Source: Polaribacter sp. Z022
Lineage (GTDB): Bacteria > Bacteroidota > Bacteroidia > Flavobacteriales > Flavobacteriaceae
Direction of reading: 5' to 3'
Length of the DNA: 64,000 bases
NCBI RefSeq assembly: GCF_023555495.1
Contig: NZ_JALCZO010000003.1
Span: forward strand, 496,001-560,000
Each line of letters starts with the position of its first letter. Position 1 is the stretch's first letter. This document shows positions 1 through 8,067 of the stretch, one piece after another. Below the pieces are notes generated by a model that searched no databases, was not told the DNA's origin, and was given only the letters and a program-made list of their open reading frames with translations. The translations under genes were made by a program, and so were the position numbers.

Positions 1-54
1 TACCACCTACAAGATGTAGTAGATAGAATTTCAAAAATTTTAGACCCTAAGTAA
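1..54 (+). CDS. C-terminal end of an unidentified protein (partial)
   Basis: An open frame enters from the left edge and ends at a TAA at 52-54, giving 17 residues that finish ISKILDPK. It is followed 26 bases later by a strong rho-independent terminator, which supports it being the true end of a transcribed gene. Too little is present to name the product. Confidence 0.6.
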   Translation, partial: YHLQDVVDRISKILDPK

Positions 55-80
55 TCTAAAAAATTGAAATAAAAATTATA

Positions 81-112
81 AAACCTCATCTTAACTGATG
101 AGGTTTTTTTTT
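81..112 (+). terminator. Rho-independent terminator
   Basis: A perfect 10-bp stem, AAACCTCATC with GATGAGGTTT, has a 6-base loop and runs into a long T tract. It ends the transcript of the gene cut at the left edge. An upstream in-frame ATG at 98 lies inside the stem, which argues against that ATG as the start of the next gene. Confidence 0.9.
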
Positions 113-124
113 ATTTTAGACAAA

Positions 125-763
125 ATGAATTTAAAAACTATAAAATACAAAGATTACGAATCTAATTTACCCCAAACTGGTAATCATATAGTTGGACAAG
201 AAGAAGGAAAAAACATAATTGTTTATCAAGCTTTTAACCCAAAAATTGCAGATTATGCTATTAAACATCAAGTTTTTGGAGGCGATTATTATAAGTTTTC
301 TAGAATGACATGGATAAAACCTAATTTTCTATGGATGATGTATAGAGCAGGTTGGGCAATGAAAGAACATCAACAAAAAATACTAGCTATTACAATTCCA
401 AAAGTGAAGTTTGAAGAAATTTTAAAGCAAGCTGTTCATTCTAAATTTGAAGAAAATTTATATGAAACTCAAGAAAACTGGAAATCTAAATTAAATAATT
501 CTGAAATTCGTTTACAATGGGATCCAGATCATGATCCTCATGGAAACAAACACACCAGAAAAGCAATTCAATTAGGTTTAAAAGGAGAAATTTTGAAAAA
601 ATTTGCCAAAGAATGGATTGTTAGTATTGAAGATATTACTCCTTTTGCTCAAGAACAAAAAAGGTTATTAGATGCTAAAATGATGGACGAATTTTCGGTT
701 ATAAAAGAAAAGCTTATTGAAATAAAAGATTTTCAAATTAAAAAAAACATCAACCTGAGTTAA
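125..763 (+). CDS. DUF4291 domain-containing protein
   Basis: The protein (212 residues from the ATG at 125) matches the DUF4291 family pattern that I recognise: a VYQAF-N-P-IADYA segment, then RMTWIKPNFLWMMYRAGWA, then QWDPDHDP and an IQLGLKGE segment near the C-terminus. The family's biochemical role is not known; it is a small soluble protein with no signal peptide. I chose 125 because the earlier ATG at 98 lies in the upstream terminator stem and would add residues that do not fit the family. The next gene follows after 8 bases, so the two are probably co-transcribed. Confidence 0.85.
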   Translation: MNLKTIKYKDYESNLPQTGNHIVGQEEGKNIIVYQAFNPKIADYAIKHQVFGGDYYKFSRMTWIKPNFLWMMYRAGWAMKEHQQKILAITIPKVKFEEILKQAVHSKFEENLYETQENWKSKLNNSEIRLQWDPDHDPHGNKHTRKAIQLGLKGEILKKFAKEWIVSIEDITPFAQEQKRLLDAKMMDEFSVIKEKLIEIKDFQIKKNINLS

Positions 764-771
764 ATAAAAAC

Positions 772-1251
772 ATGAAATACACACTTATAGAAAATAGATC
801 TGTTAATCCAGAAAATATTAGTTGTAATTATTTTTCTCCACAAGAAAAATTATTGGATAATATTGAAGTTTTAATTGCTTCTTTTAAAGGCACGTATCCT
901 GATGGTTCTTTAGGAAGAGATTATGCTACTTTTATTTCTAAAAAAGTAATTACTGGTTTAATAGACTTTGATCCAGATTGTGTTATTTTAGATTTTAGAG
1001 AATTAACATACAATTGGGGAAACTCAATTTTAAGAGTTTTTCAAGAAATTGAAGCCTTAAAAGATGCTGATAAAACACCTGAAGAACCTGCTTTTCCTAT
1101 ATTGGTTTTAGTTTCAGAAAAATCTAAAAACGGTATTGTTTCTCTTTTAACACCAGCTACAAGTAATACAATTCCAAATTTTATTTTTGAAGATATTAAT
1201 TTAGCCATTAAAGAAGCAGAAAAAAGAGGTAAATTTTGGTTAGATAATTAA
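772..1251 (+). CDS. Conserved-looking protein of unknown function (159 aa)
   Basis: I do not recognise this family. The protein is soluble, acidic and has no signal peptide or membrane span. A central segment, CVILDFRELTYNWGNSIL, looks like a buried beta strand followed by a helix, faintly like STAS or crotonase-type folds, but this is only an impression. It sits 8 bases after the DUF4291 gene and 2 bases before a small membrane protein gene, so these three genes probably form one transcript. Confidence 0.6.
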   Translation: MKYTLIENRSVNPENISCNYFSPQEKLLDNIEVLIASFKGTYPDGSLGRDYATFISKKVITGLIDFDPDCVILDFRELTYNWGNSILRVFQEIEALKDADKTPEEPAFPILVLVSEKSKNGIVSLLTPATSNTIPNFIFEDINLAIKEAEKRGKFWLDN

Positions 1252-1253
1252 AA

Positions 1254-1523
1254 ATGATTAAAACCTTCAACATAACTCTGGCTATATTGATACTGTTAAG
1301 TAATCTATATTTCATTTATATTACATGTATAATAATTTCTACAACTGGAGGCCCTTTTGGTTTTGGTAGTTTAATTCTTCCTTTTACTTTTTTGGCTCAT
1401 TTATTTATCATACCCAGTGTAATAGTACTTAAAAAGAAACATCATAAAAACCCTATTTTATTACTTGTAAACACTATTGCAATTACTTATTTTCTCTTAA
1501 TTTTAATTTTGTTTTTAGTTTAA
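1254..1523 (+). CDS. Small integral membrane protein, unknown function (89 aa)
   Basis: About two thirds of the residues are in hydrophobic stretches: one near residues 5-30, a second near 38-58, and a third at the C-terminus (about 67-89), separated by a short basic loop (LKKKHHKNP). It therefore looks like a three-helix inner-membrane protein. The gene starts 2 bases after the preceding stop codon, suggesting translational coupling. No family was recognised and no function is proposed. Confidence 0.55.
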   Translation: MIKTFNITLAILILLSNLYFIYITCIIISTTGGPFGFGSLILPFTFLAHLFIIPSVIVLKKKHHKNPILLLVNTIAITYFLLILILFLV

Positions 1524-1540
1524 AAACTATTCTATATTTG
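1509..1540 (+). promoter_or_regulatory. Bacteroidota-type promoter for the dus gene
   Basis: TTG at 1509-1511 is followed after 21 bases by TATATTTG at 1533-1540, which fits the Bacteroidota -33/-7 consensus (TTG, TAnnTTTG). The expected start point is only about ten bases before the ATG at 1557, giving a very short leader. The -33 element overlaps the end of the upstream gene. Confidence 0.6.
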
Positions 1541-1556
1541 CAACTCAATATTTTAA

Positions 1557-2507
1557 ATGAGTCACACGTTACTTTCTTCACCATTACAAGGTTTTACAGA
1601 TTTTAAATTCAGAAATGCATTCAATCATTTCTTTGGAGGCATAGATACTTTTTATGCTCCATACATTCGTTTAAACGGAAAAATGGTAATTAAAAATTCT
1701 TACAAAAGAGATATTGCTTTAGAAAATAATACTGAGCTAGAAGTAATTCCGCAAATTATAACCAATGATGTTGATGAATTTTTGTTTGTATCTAAATACA
1801 TTAGAGAGTTAGGTTATAAAGAATTAAACTGGAATTTAGGTTGCCCATATCCTATGGTTACAAAACGTGGAATGGGTTCTGGTTTAATACATGATTCTAA
1901 AAAAATTGATAGTATTCTTCATAGAGTTCATAACGAATCTGATGTTTTAGTTTCTATGAAAATGAGAATGGGTTATGAAAATCCTGAAGAAATTTTAGAT
2001 ACTTTACCTATTTTAGATAAATATCCGCTTAAAAACATTGCAATACATGCAAGAATTGGAAAACAACTCTACAAAGGTGGAACAGATTTAGGTGCTTTTC
2101 AAAAATGTTTAGACAACACCAAACACAAAATGTATTATAATGGTGATATTACTTCTGTAGCAGCCTTTAAAGAACTACAAGAACGTTTTCCTTCTATAGA
2201 TCATTGGATGATTGGTAGAGGTTTAATTGCAGATCCTTTTTTACCAAGTATGATTAAAAACAATACTACTGAATACCCTAAAAATAAAATCGATATTTTT
2301 AGTGAATTCCATGATCGTATTTTTAAAGAATACGATGCTGCTCTTTCTGGTCCTACTCCTATTAGAATGAAAATGCTTGGTTTTTGGGAATACTTTTCTC
2401 AAAGTTTTGAAAATCCACAGAAGACTTACAAAAAAATTAAAAAAGCAAAAAGCGTAAAAAACTATACCATTGCAGTAAGAGAAATTTTAAAAGAAGCTAA
2501 AAGATAA
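1557..2507 (+). CDS. tRNA-dihydrouridine synthase family protein
   Basis: This 316-residue FMN enzyme reduces uridines to dihydrouridine in the D-loop of tRNAs. It opens with the Dus pattern SSPLQGFTDFKFRNAF and carries the catalytic cysteine (Cys96) in NWNLGCPYPMVTKRGMGSGL. The MKMRMGYE strand and IHAR and GDI segments of the TIM barrel follow, with GRGLIADPFL near residue 220. Length is close to bacterial DusA-C proteins, but I cannot say which of the three specificities it has; the short form is closest to DusC-like proteins. It has its own promoter and converges on mscS with a gap of only 7 bases. Confidence 0.88.
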   Translation: MSHTLLSSPLQGFTDFKFRNAFNHFFGGIDTFYAPYIRLNGKMVIKNSYKRDIALENNTELEVIPQIITNDVDEFLFVSKYIRELGYKELNWNLGCPYPMVTKRGMGSGLIHDSKKIDSILHRVHNESDVLVSMKMRMGYENPEEILDTLPILDKYPLKNIAIHARIGKQLYKGGTDLGAFQKCLDNTKHKMYYNGDITSVAAFKELQERFPSIDHWMIGRGLIADPFLPSMIKNNTTEYPKNKIDIFSEFHDRIFKEYDAALSGPTPIRMKMLGFWEYFSQSFENPQKTYKKIKKAKSVKNYTIAVREILKEAKR

Positions 2508-2514
2508 AAACAGC

Positions 2515-4140
2515 CTACTCTTTTTCAAATTTTTCTTTAGAAAATTCTTTTACCACTTTATCAATTACGGCATCAATTCTTTCTTGATTTACATCGTATT
2601 TTAAACTAAATCCTTTTTTCTCTGGAAACTGTTCAATAGTAACAGTTGTAGATGGAAATGCAAAATCTACACCTAATTCTTTAGCTAATTTTACAATGGC
2701 AATATGCAATCTGTGTTTAGAAGATTGTTCTATACCCCAAGCTAAACTTTTAAAATAAACATTTACCATTATTAATAAAGCAGAATCACCAAAACCAGTA
2801 AATTCTACATTATAAGAATCTGATCTTGTTTCTGGATGAGCAATTACAATTTCTCTAACACCTTTAACAAAAGCTTCAATTAATTCTGGAGGTGTGTCAT
2901 AACGTAATCCTAAATTGGTGTTGTAACGTCTAAACAATCTTAATCCTTTATTGTTAATTACCAATTCAGACAATTTACTGTTTGGTATTTGATATACAGA
3001 TGTATCTGCAGCACGTACTTGAGTAGATCTAAAACCAACTTTTTCTACAGTACCAACAACTTCTCCAGCCTCAATCCAATCTTCTATATGAAAAGGTTTA
3101 TCAACAAAAATCATGATAGTACCAATCAAATTTTTAACAGTATCTTGAGATGCTAATGCAAATGCTAAACCTCCAATTGTTGCACCTGCTAACATTGTTG
3201 TAGCATCAACCCCAAAAAGAATTAACAATCTAAAAATACCTACAACAATTACAATACCTGTAAAGAAACTATGCAAAATTGGCACCAATTGGTCATCTAG
3301 TTTACCATGAGTTCTTTCTGTAAATTCTGCATATACACGCATTATTACTTGCACTAGTTTTAAGAAAACATAAATCCAAAAAACAGTAACAGCAATATTT
3401 AATGCTAAGAAAACCCATGTATTAACCTCTAAACCAAATTGTAACGATGGAAAAACTTTGTCTACAAATGCAACTGTAATTAATAAGCTAATAGGATGTG
3501 CTAACTTTTTTAGCACTTTATTAACTTCTATATTGGTGTTTTTAGTAATTTGATGTTGAATTTTTCTAAGGAAGAAAAAAGCAATTCTTTTAACAATTAG
3601 AAAGATAAAAAAGCACAAAGCCAGCATTAATAATAAAGCTACAAACTGCCACAATTCTATTCCAAGAAATTTTTTATGACCAGAAACTGGAATTATATTC
3701 TGTAATTTTTGAACATACCAAGGAAATACCTCTTTATATAAACCTTCAATTTTAGCTATAGTTTCTGAAGAATAATACCAGTTATCACCAATTTTTTCTA
3801 CATAAATTTGAGGCATTCTTTGTGGAAACAATACATATCTATAATAAGAAGAATAGCCAATAGTATCTTTATAATTAGTATTAGTTGGTATTCTATTTAC
3901 ATCAACATATAAACCTTTACCATCTAATACCTGTTTTATTTTTATTGCTTTTTCAATTGCTTTTTCTTCTGGCAAACCCAAAATTGTTTTAGCAGCTTTT
4001 ATAGGCTCATAAGAATCTGTTTGTAAAAAATACAAATGCGTATAAACTGTAGCATGAGGGTTACTTATATCTACTTTTATACTGTCTTGAGCCACAGAAA
4101 ATAACGGCAACAATAATACTAACAACAAAAATCTTTTCAT
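2515..4140 (-). CDS. MscS-family mechanosensitive ion channel protein
   Basis: This 541-residue protein begins with a signal peptide (MKRFLLLVLLLPLFSVAQ). A periplasmic region of about 150 residues follows, then four to five hydrophobic helices between roughly 160 and 320. The MscS core follows: the pore-lining helix region rich in Gly and Ala (AGATIGGLAFALASQ), then the beta domain with VGTVEKVGFRSTQVRAAD and YQIPNSKLS. The C-terminal alpha/beta cap is present. It probably acts as an osmotic safety valve in the inner membrane. It is divergent from a Spy-like gene across a 97-base region that holds a tandem-repeat operator, so it may be co-regulated with it. Confidence 0.9.
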   Translation of the reverse strand: MKRFLLLVLLLPLFSVAQDSIKVDISNPHATVYTHLYFLQTDSYEPIKAAKTILGLPEEKAIEKAIKIKQVLDGKGLYVDVNRIPTNTNYKDTIGYSSYYRYVLFPQRMPQIYVEKIGDNWYYSSETIAKIEGLYKEVFPWYVQKLQNIIPVSGHKKFLGIELWQFVALLLMLALCFFIFLIVKRIAFFFLRKIQHQITKNTNIEVNKVLKKLAHPISLLITVAFVDKVFPSLQFGLEVNTWVFLALNIAVTVFWIYVFLKLVQVIMRVYAEFTERTHGKLDDQLVPILHSFFTGIVIVVGIFRLLILFGVDATTMLAGATIGGLAFALASQDTVKNLIGTIMIFVDKPFHIEDWIEAGEVVGTVEKVGFRSTQVRAADTSVYQIPNSKLSELVINNKGLRLFRRYNTNLGLRYDTPPELIEAFVKGVREIVIAHPETRSDSYNVEFTGFGDSALLIMVNVYFKSLAWGIEQSSKHRLHIAIVKLAKELGVDFAFPSTTVTIEQFPEKKGFSLKYDVNQERIDAVIDKVVKEFSKEKFEKE

Positions 4141-4148
4141 CTGTACTT

Positions 4149-4189
4149 TGTTAAAAAGGTGTTAAACAAAAAACAAATTTAAACCTTTT
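4149..4189 (+). promoter_or_regulatory. Tandem TGTTAAA operator before the first Spy-like gene
   Basis: TGTTAAA occurs at 4149-4155 and again at 4160-4166, an 11-bp period. TTAAACCTTTT follows 12 bases later from 4179. Exactly the same arrangement is found before the second Spy-like gene at 4723. Direct repeats with one helical-turn spacing are typical of OmpR/PhoB-type response regulator sites. The regulator is not identified, and the region also borders the start of mscS. Confidence 0.5.
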
Positions 4190-4237
4190 CATTTTTTAAT
4201 GGTCTAAGAACTGAAATAAAAACACAATAACAATTAA

Positions 4238-4639
4238 ATGAGAAATATAATAACAATATTAGTTTTAGTATTTGCTTTTACTTTAAATACACAAGCACAA
4301 AAAAAGGGTGGAAAAGCATCTGTTGAAAAGATGTTACAAAAAATGACTAAAAGCTTAAACTTAACAGAAGCACAACAAAGTAAAATAAAACCATTATTAG
4401 TTGCTCAACTTGCAGAAAGAAAAGCAATGAATGAAAAAAGAAAGGCTTTAAAAGAATCTGGACAAAAACCTTCTAAAGAAGTTAGACAAAAACTAAGAAG
4501 TGAAAGGTTAGCAAATGAAACTGAAATGAATACTAAAATGGCTGCAATTTTAGATGCAGAACAGTTAGCAAAATTTAAATCTATTGCTAAAAAAAGAAAA
4601 GAGAAAGCTAAAGAAAAAATGAAAAATAGAAAATTATAA
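4238..4639 (+). CDS. Spy/CpxP-like periplasmic protein, copy 1
   Basis: The 133-residue product has a signal peptide ending in TQAQ (about residue 20). A very basic, helical body carries two LTxxQ-like motifs, LNLTEAQQSKIKPLL and LDAEQLAKFKSI, which are the hallmark of Spy/CpxP family periplasmic chaperones and of zinc-resistance proteins. It is slightly shorter than typical family members. A paralogue lies 175 bases downstream with a similar leader, body and flanks, so the pair arose by local duplication. It is followed by a strong terminator and so is a single-gene transcript. Envelope stress protection is inferred from the family only. Confidence 0.75.
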   Translation: MRNIITILVLVFAFTLNTQAQKKGGKASVEKMLQKMTKSLNLTEAQQSKIKPLLVAQLAERKAMNEKRKALKESGQKPSKEVRQKLRSERLANETEMNTKMAAILDAEQLAKFKSIAKKRKEKAKEKMKNRKL

Positions 4640-4670
4640 GATAACTAGTTTTGGGTTGATTAGTTTATTA

Positions 4671-4703
4671 AAAAACTCGGTTTCTTTTTGAAACCGAGTT
4701 TTT
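4671..4703 (+). terminator. Rho-independent terminator after Spy-like copy 1
   Basis: A perfect 14-bp stem, AAAAACTCGGTTTC with GAAACCGAGTTTTT, encloses a TTTTT loop and is followed by more T residues. It isolates the first Spy-like gene from the operator of the second. Confidence 0.92.
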
Positions 4704-4722
4704 ATTTTTATAACAAAAAACA

Positions 4723-4763
4723 TGTTAAAGACTTGTTAAACAAAATTTTACATTAAACCTTTT
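4723..4763 (+). promoter_or_regulatory. Tandem TGTTAAA operator before the second Spy-like gene
   Basis: TGTTAAA at 4723-4729 and 4734-4740 has the same 11-bp period as the copy at 4149. TTAAACCTTTTT again begins 12 bases after the second box, at 4753. Distance from the first box to the ATG is 92 bases here against 89 in the first copy. The conservation of boxes and spacing while the surrounding bases differ suggests a functional binding site. Confidence 0.5.
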
Positions 4764-4814
4764 TAATTTTACATAGTCATAGAAGTATAAATAAAAACAT
4801 AAAAATATTTAGAT

Positions 4815-5279
4815 ATGAAAAATTTAGTAAGCATTTTAGTATTAGTATTTGCATTTACATTTACAACACAAGCTCAAAAAAGACGTGGAGAAAAAGGACC
4901 AAAATTAACAGTAGAGCAACAAACTACTTTAGCTGTTAAAAAAATGACATTGGCTTTAGATTTATCTGAAAAACAACAGAAGCAAATAAAACCAATTATA
5001 ATGGCAAATATGGCAGAAAGAAAAGCTGCTATGGAAAAAAGAAAAACTGCCAGAGAAAATAAAAAAAGACCTACTTCTGATGAAATGTTTGAAATGAAGA
5101 GTAAAATGTTAGACAAACAAATCAAAATGAAGAATACAATGAAAAACATCTTAAATAAAGAACAATTTGAGAAGTTTGAAAAAATGCAAAAAGGAAGAAA
5201 AAGAATGGCTATGAAGAAAATGAAAGGAAAAAAAGGAGCAAAAGGTAAAAAAGGATCTAAAGGAAGAAACAATAAATAA
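4815..5279 (+). CDS. Spy/CpxP-like periplasmic protein, copy 2
   Basis: This 154-residue paralogue of the preceding gene shares its leader (ILVLVFAFTF-TTQAQ), the segment LDLSEKQQKQIKPII, the AERKAAMEKRK helix and a C-terminal LNKEQFEKFEKM motif. It differs in a longer tail made almost only of Lys, Gly and Arg repeats (about residues 130-154). Such a tail could bind an anionic surface, nucleic acid or LPS; this is inference. Other long open frames on the opposite strand here only reflect the biased Lys/Met codons. It has its own operator and terminator. Confidence 0.75.
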   Translation: MKNLVSILVLVFAFTFTTQAQKRRGEKGPKLTVEQQTTLAVKKMTLALDLSEKQQKQIKPIIMANMAERKAAMEKRKTARENKKRPTSDEMFEMKSKMLDKQIKMKNTMKNILNKEQFEKFEKMQKGRKRMAMKKMKGKKGAKGKKGSKGRNNK

Positions 5280-5301
5280 TTAGTTTGGTTGATTAATTAA
5301 A

Positions 5302-5334
5302 AAGCCCGAATTCTTAATTGAGTTCGGGTTTTTG
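5302..5334 (+). terminator. Rho-independent terminator after Spy-like copy 2
   Basis: CCCGAATTC pairs with GAGTTCGGG (one T-G wobble) and runs into TTTTTG. The bases before the stem (TAGTTTGGTTGATTA) resemble those after copy 1, so the duplication included the 3' flank. Confidence 0.85.
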
Positions 5335-5357
5335 TTTTATAATTAAATACTCAAATA

Positions 5358-5873
5358 TTATTCTTTAAACCAACTAGAATATTTTAAATAATTATTAGCT
5401 ATTCTATCTATTTCTCCAGAAATTAATTCTTCAGAAATATCTTTCACTTTTTTAGCAGGTACACCAGCGTAAATACTTCCACTTTCTATTTTTGTATTCT
5501 TTGTAACTACTGCTCCTGCTGCAATTATAGAGTTAGATTCTACTACACAATCATCCATAATAATTGCACCCATACCTACCAAAACGTTATCATGTATTGT
5601 ACAACCATGTACAATAGCATTATGTCCTATAGAAACGTTATTACCAATTGTAGTTGGAGATTTTTGATACGTTGCATGAATTACAGCACCATCTTGTATG
5701 TTTACTTTATTTCCAATTTTTATATAATGTACATCTCCTCTAATTACAGCATTAAACCAAATACTACATTCTTTTCCTAGAGAAACTTCGCCAACAATTG
5801 TTGCATTTTCTGCAACGTAACAATCTTCTGGAATTTGTGGATGTTTACCTCTAACTGGTTTTATTATTATCAT
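5358..5873 (-). CDS. Gamma carbonic anhydrase family protein
   Basis: This 171-residue protein is a left-handed beta-helix of hexapeptide repeats (NIQDGAVIHA, TIGNNVSIGHNAIVHGC, NVLVGMGAII). Histidines 66, 84 and 89 sit where the zinc ligands of the trimeric Cam/YrdA family lie. Members may be carbonic anhydrases or acyl- or metal-binding proteins (YrdA, PaaY), so the catalytic activity is not certain. The length is typical. It lies 36 bases downstream of the nitrilase gene on the same strand and is probably co-transcribed with it. Confidence 0.85.
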   Translation of the reverse strand: MIIIKPVRGKHPQIPEDCYVAENATIVGEVSLGKECSIWFNAVIRGDVHYIKIGNKVNIQDGAVIHATYQKSPTTIGNNVSIGHNAIVHGCTIHDNVLVGMGAIIMDDCVVESNSIIAAGAVVTKNTKIESGSIYAGVPAKKVKDISEELISGEIDRIANNYLKYSSWFKE

Positions 5874-5909
5874 TATTCTTGTTTTTTTCTATTTGAAAAT
5901 ACGTTTATT

Positions 5910-6863
5910 TTAATCTTTATAAAAAACTGTGCTTTGTCTTTCTCTATTTACATGCAATTTAGTTACATCTGGCCTAGAATAATGTCCAACACAATCAAAA
6001 TTTTGTCTTTCTTCTAAAACTCTATTAAAATCTAAAGTTTCTATAATTAAACCTTCTTTATTCAAAACAGGCTCTACAAGCCATTCTCCATTTGGAGAAG
6101 CAATACAAGAACCTCCATTTGCTAAAATTTCTGGTGATTCTTCTAGTATTTTTTCTACATGAGGAACATTATCATTAAAATCTGATTTTGCCATTAAACT
6201 AGAAACAGAAATTACAAAAGAACGAGATTCTCTAGCAATAAAACGTGTAATATCTTTTGTATTATGATCGCTCCCAGGCCAAACTGCAATGTGTAAATTT
6301 TCTCCTAAACCATACAAAGCTGTTCTTGGTAAAGGCATCCAATTTTCCCAACAATTTAAACCTCCAACAGTAAACTCTTTTAAAGGATGAACTTGTAATC
6401 CATTTCCATCTCCAGGAGCCCAAGTTAAACGTTCATCATAAGTTGGTTGTAATTTTCTATGAACAGATTTTATGATTCCTTCTTCATTTATGTACACTAA
6501 AGAAGCATAAATACTATGCCCACCTCTATTTTGTGCACGTTCCATAATTCCTAAATAAATAGCAATTTTGTTTTCTTTTGCCAATTTACAAATGGAATCT
6601 AACTCACCTTTTTCTATAGTAATAGAATTACGAACATAATGAGCGTGAATTTCTTTATTTACTTTTAAATCCCATTTTGCACCTTCTGTTAACGCTAACC
6701 AAAAAGGATAACCTGGTAACAAAGCTTCTCCAAAAACAATGAGTTCGCAACTTTCTTTTGCTGCATCTACAATTGACTTCTCAATCTTTTCAATTGTTTT
6801 TTCTTTGTTTAACCAAACTGGTGATATTTGTGCTAATGCTACTTTTAGAATATTGTTTTTCAT
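5910..6863 (-). CDS. Nitrilase / carbon-nitrogen hydrolase
   Basis: The 317-residue enzyme carries the full Glu-Lys-Cys triad of the nitrilase superfamily: Glu46 in FGEALLPGYPFW, Lys137 in HRKLQPTYDERLTWAPGDG and Cys171 in GGLNCWENWMPLPR. The CWEN sequence and the GYPFW loop are those of true nitrilases (branch 1: aliphatic, aryl or cyanide-type), which convert a nitrile to acid and ammonia, rather than of amidases. Substrate is not predictable from sequence. It is cytoplasmic and probably transcribed with the gamma-carbonic anhydrase gene. A small membrane protein gene lies 11 bases upstream. Confidence 0.88.
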   Translation of the reverse strand: MKNNILKVALAQISPVWLNKEKTIEKIEKSIVDAAKESCELIVFGEALLPGYPFWLALTEGAKWDLKVNKEIHAHYVRNSITIEKGELDSICKLAKENKIAIYLGIMERAQNRGGHSIYASLVYINEEGIIKSVHRKLQPTYDERLTWAPGDGNGLQVHPLKEFTVGGLNCWENWMPLPRTALYGLGENLHIAVWPGSDHNTKDITRFIARESRSFVISVSSLMAKSDFNDNVPHVEKILEESPEILANGGSCIASPNGEWLVEPVLNKEGLIIETLDFNRVLEERQNFDCVGHYSRPDVTKLHVNRERQSTVFYKD

Positions 6864-6874
6864 AATTAATTTAT

Positions 6875-7183
6875 CTAAAGTAAAAGAAATATTATTCCTG
6901 TCAATATTATAATCAAAAATAAATAACCTAAAAATTTTGATAACTTATTTACATTTTTCTTATATCTAATATTTTTATTTTCTAACTTCCAATTGAAAGT
7001 TAATAAAGAACTAATCAATAATTCATATGAATCAAATGAAAAAGGACTTAAAAATGGAAACCATTTATATTTGTTCTTATTTTGAGAATAATAAATCCAA
7101 ATGTTTTGATAAAAAATAATTGAATTTATGACAATCATCAAAAACCATTCAATAAAAAAAACAACTTTTAATACTTCCTTCAT
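6875..7183 (-). CDS. Small membrane protein of unknown function (102 aa)
   Basis: The protein has one hydrophobic helix at each end (about residues 6-28 and 85-102) with a hydrophilic, aromatic and Lys/Asn-rich middle. I do not recognise a family. Base composition is even more AT-rich than its neighbours, as expected from the Lys, Asn and Ile content. It lies 9 bases downstream of the DUF2797 gene and 11 bases upstream of the nitrilase gene, so the four leftward genes may form one transcript. Confidence 0.5.
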   Translation of the reverse strand: MKEVLKVVFFIEWFLMIVINSIIFYQNIWIYYSQNKNKYKWFPFLSPFSFDSYELLISSLLTFNWKLENKNIRYKKNVNKLSKFLGYLFLIIILTGIIFLLL

Positions 7184-7192
7184 TAGTTCAAT

Positions 7193-7984
7193 TTAAACCT
7201 CTAAAGAAACCACCAAACCTTCATTTGCTCTTACATTAAAAACAGTTTGATCTTCAAAAATTAAGTATTGTCCTTTAATTCCAACCAATTTTCCTGAATA
7301 ATTTGGTGTTTTAATTAAATTTAAACTTTTAGGTTTTTCTGGATATTGAACAACAGGAAAATTTAAATGTGTTTCAGCATTATTTTCTATAAAATATTCT
7401 CTGGCTTCATCTGGTATAAATTCTTTTAATTTATCTCGCCACTCAACCAAATTTGCATCTTCAATATCATTTTTTAGCATTTTACGCCAATTGGTTTTAT
7501 CTGCTACATGATTTTTAAGAGCAACTTCTGTAATTCCTGCTAAATAACGATTTGGCACCTCAACAATTTCTATTGCTTCATGTGCTCCTTGATCTATCCA
7601 ACGTGTTGGCACTTGCTGTTTTCTGGTAACACCTACTTTTATATTACTTGAGTTTGCTAAATACACAATATGTGGTTGTAATTGTGCTGCTTTTTCATAA
7701 GCTAAATCTCGGTCTTCTATACCTAAATGTGCTTTACTTAACTCTGGTCTCATAATCCAATCTCCAGCATTTGGTGTTTCAAAAAAACAAGATTGACAAA
7801 AACCTTGTCTATAAATTTTCTTTTCTAAGCCACAATTTAAACATTCATAAGTAACAAAAGAAATAGATATTTCTTTGTTTAACAACTGATTGATGTTTAA
7901 AAAATCGGTTTTCATATCTAAATAATACTGAATTTCATCAGCATTTTCAGTCATCATTTTTTTTAAAACTCCTTGATAGTTCAT
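7193..7984 (-). CDS. DUF2797 domain protein with zinc ribbon and GIY-YIG-like region
   Basis: The 263-residue protein matches DUF2797. A four-cysteine zinc-ribbon pattern (Cys48, Cys51, Cys63, Cys66) is followed by a region beginning VYLANSSNIKVGVTR, then RWIDQGA, then ITEVALKNHV. This order of Tyr, Lys-Val-Gly-x-Thr, Arg and Glu resembles the GIY-YIG nuclease fold. A C-terminal beta-rich part ends with LIFEDQTVFNVRANEG. No function is established for the family. The likeness to GIY-YIG is my reading and not proof of nuclease activity. Confidence 0.8.
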   Translation of the reverse strand: MNYQGVLKKMMTENADEIQYYLDMKTDFLNINQLLNKEISISFVTYECLNCGLEKKIYRQGFCQSCFFETPNAGDWIMRPELSKAHLGIEDRDLAYEKAAQLQPHIVYLANSSNIKVGVTRKQQVPTRWIDQGAHEAIEIVEVPNRYLAGITEVALKNHVADKTNWRKMLKNDIEDANLVEWRDKLKEFIPDEAREYFIENNAETHLNFPVVQYPEKPKSLNLIKTPNYSGKLVGIKGQYLIFEDQTVFNVRANEGLVVSLEV

Positions 7985-8067
7985 ATAAAAGATTTTAGTA
8001 TTTTTATTGTGCGATTTAAAAATCTAATTCGTTTTAAAAATCGAACTAAACAAACTTACGAATTTCT

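Noticed and set aside
98..124. Earlier ATG as the start of the DUF4291 gene
   Set aside because: It lies inside the terminator stem of the preceding gene and adds residues that do not match the family.
4874..5272. Long open frame on the minus strand opposite the second Spy-like gene
   Set aside because: It mirrors the biased Lys/Met/Arg codons of the real gene and has no start context or recognisable family.
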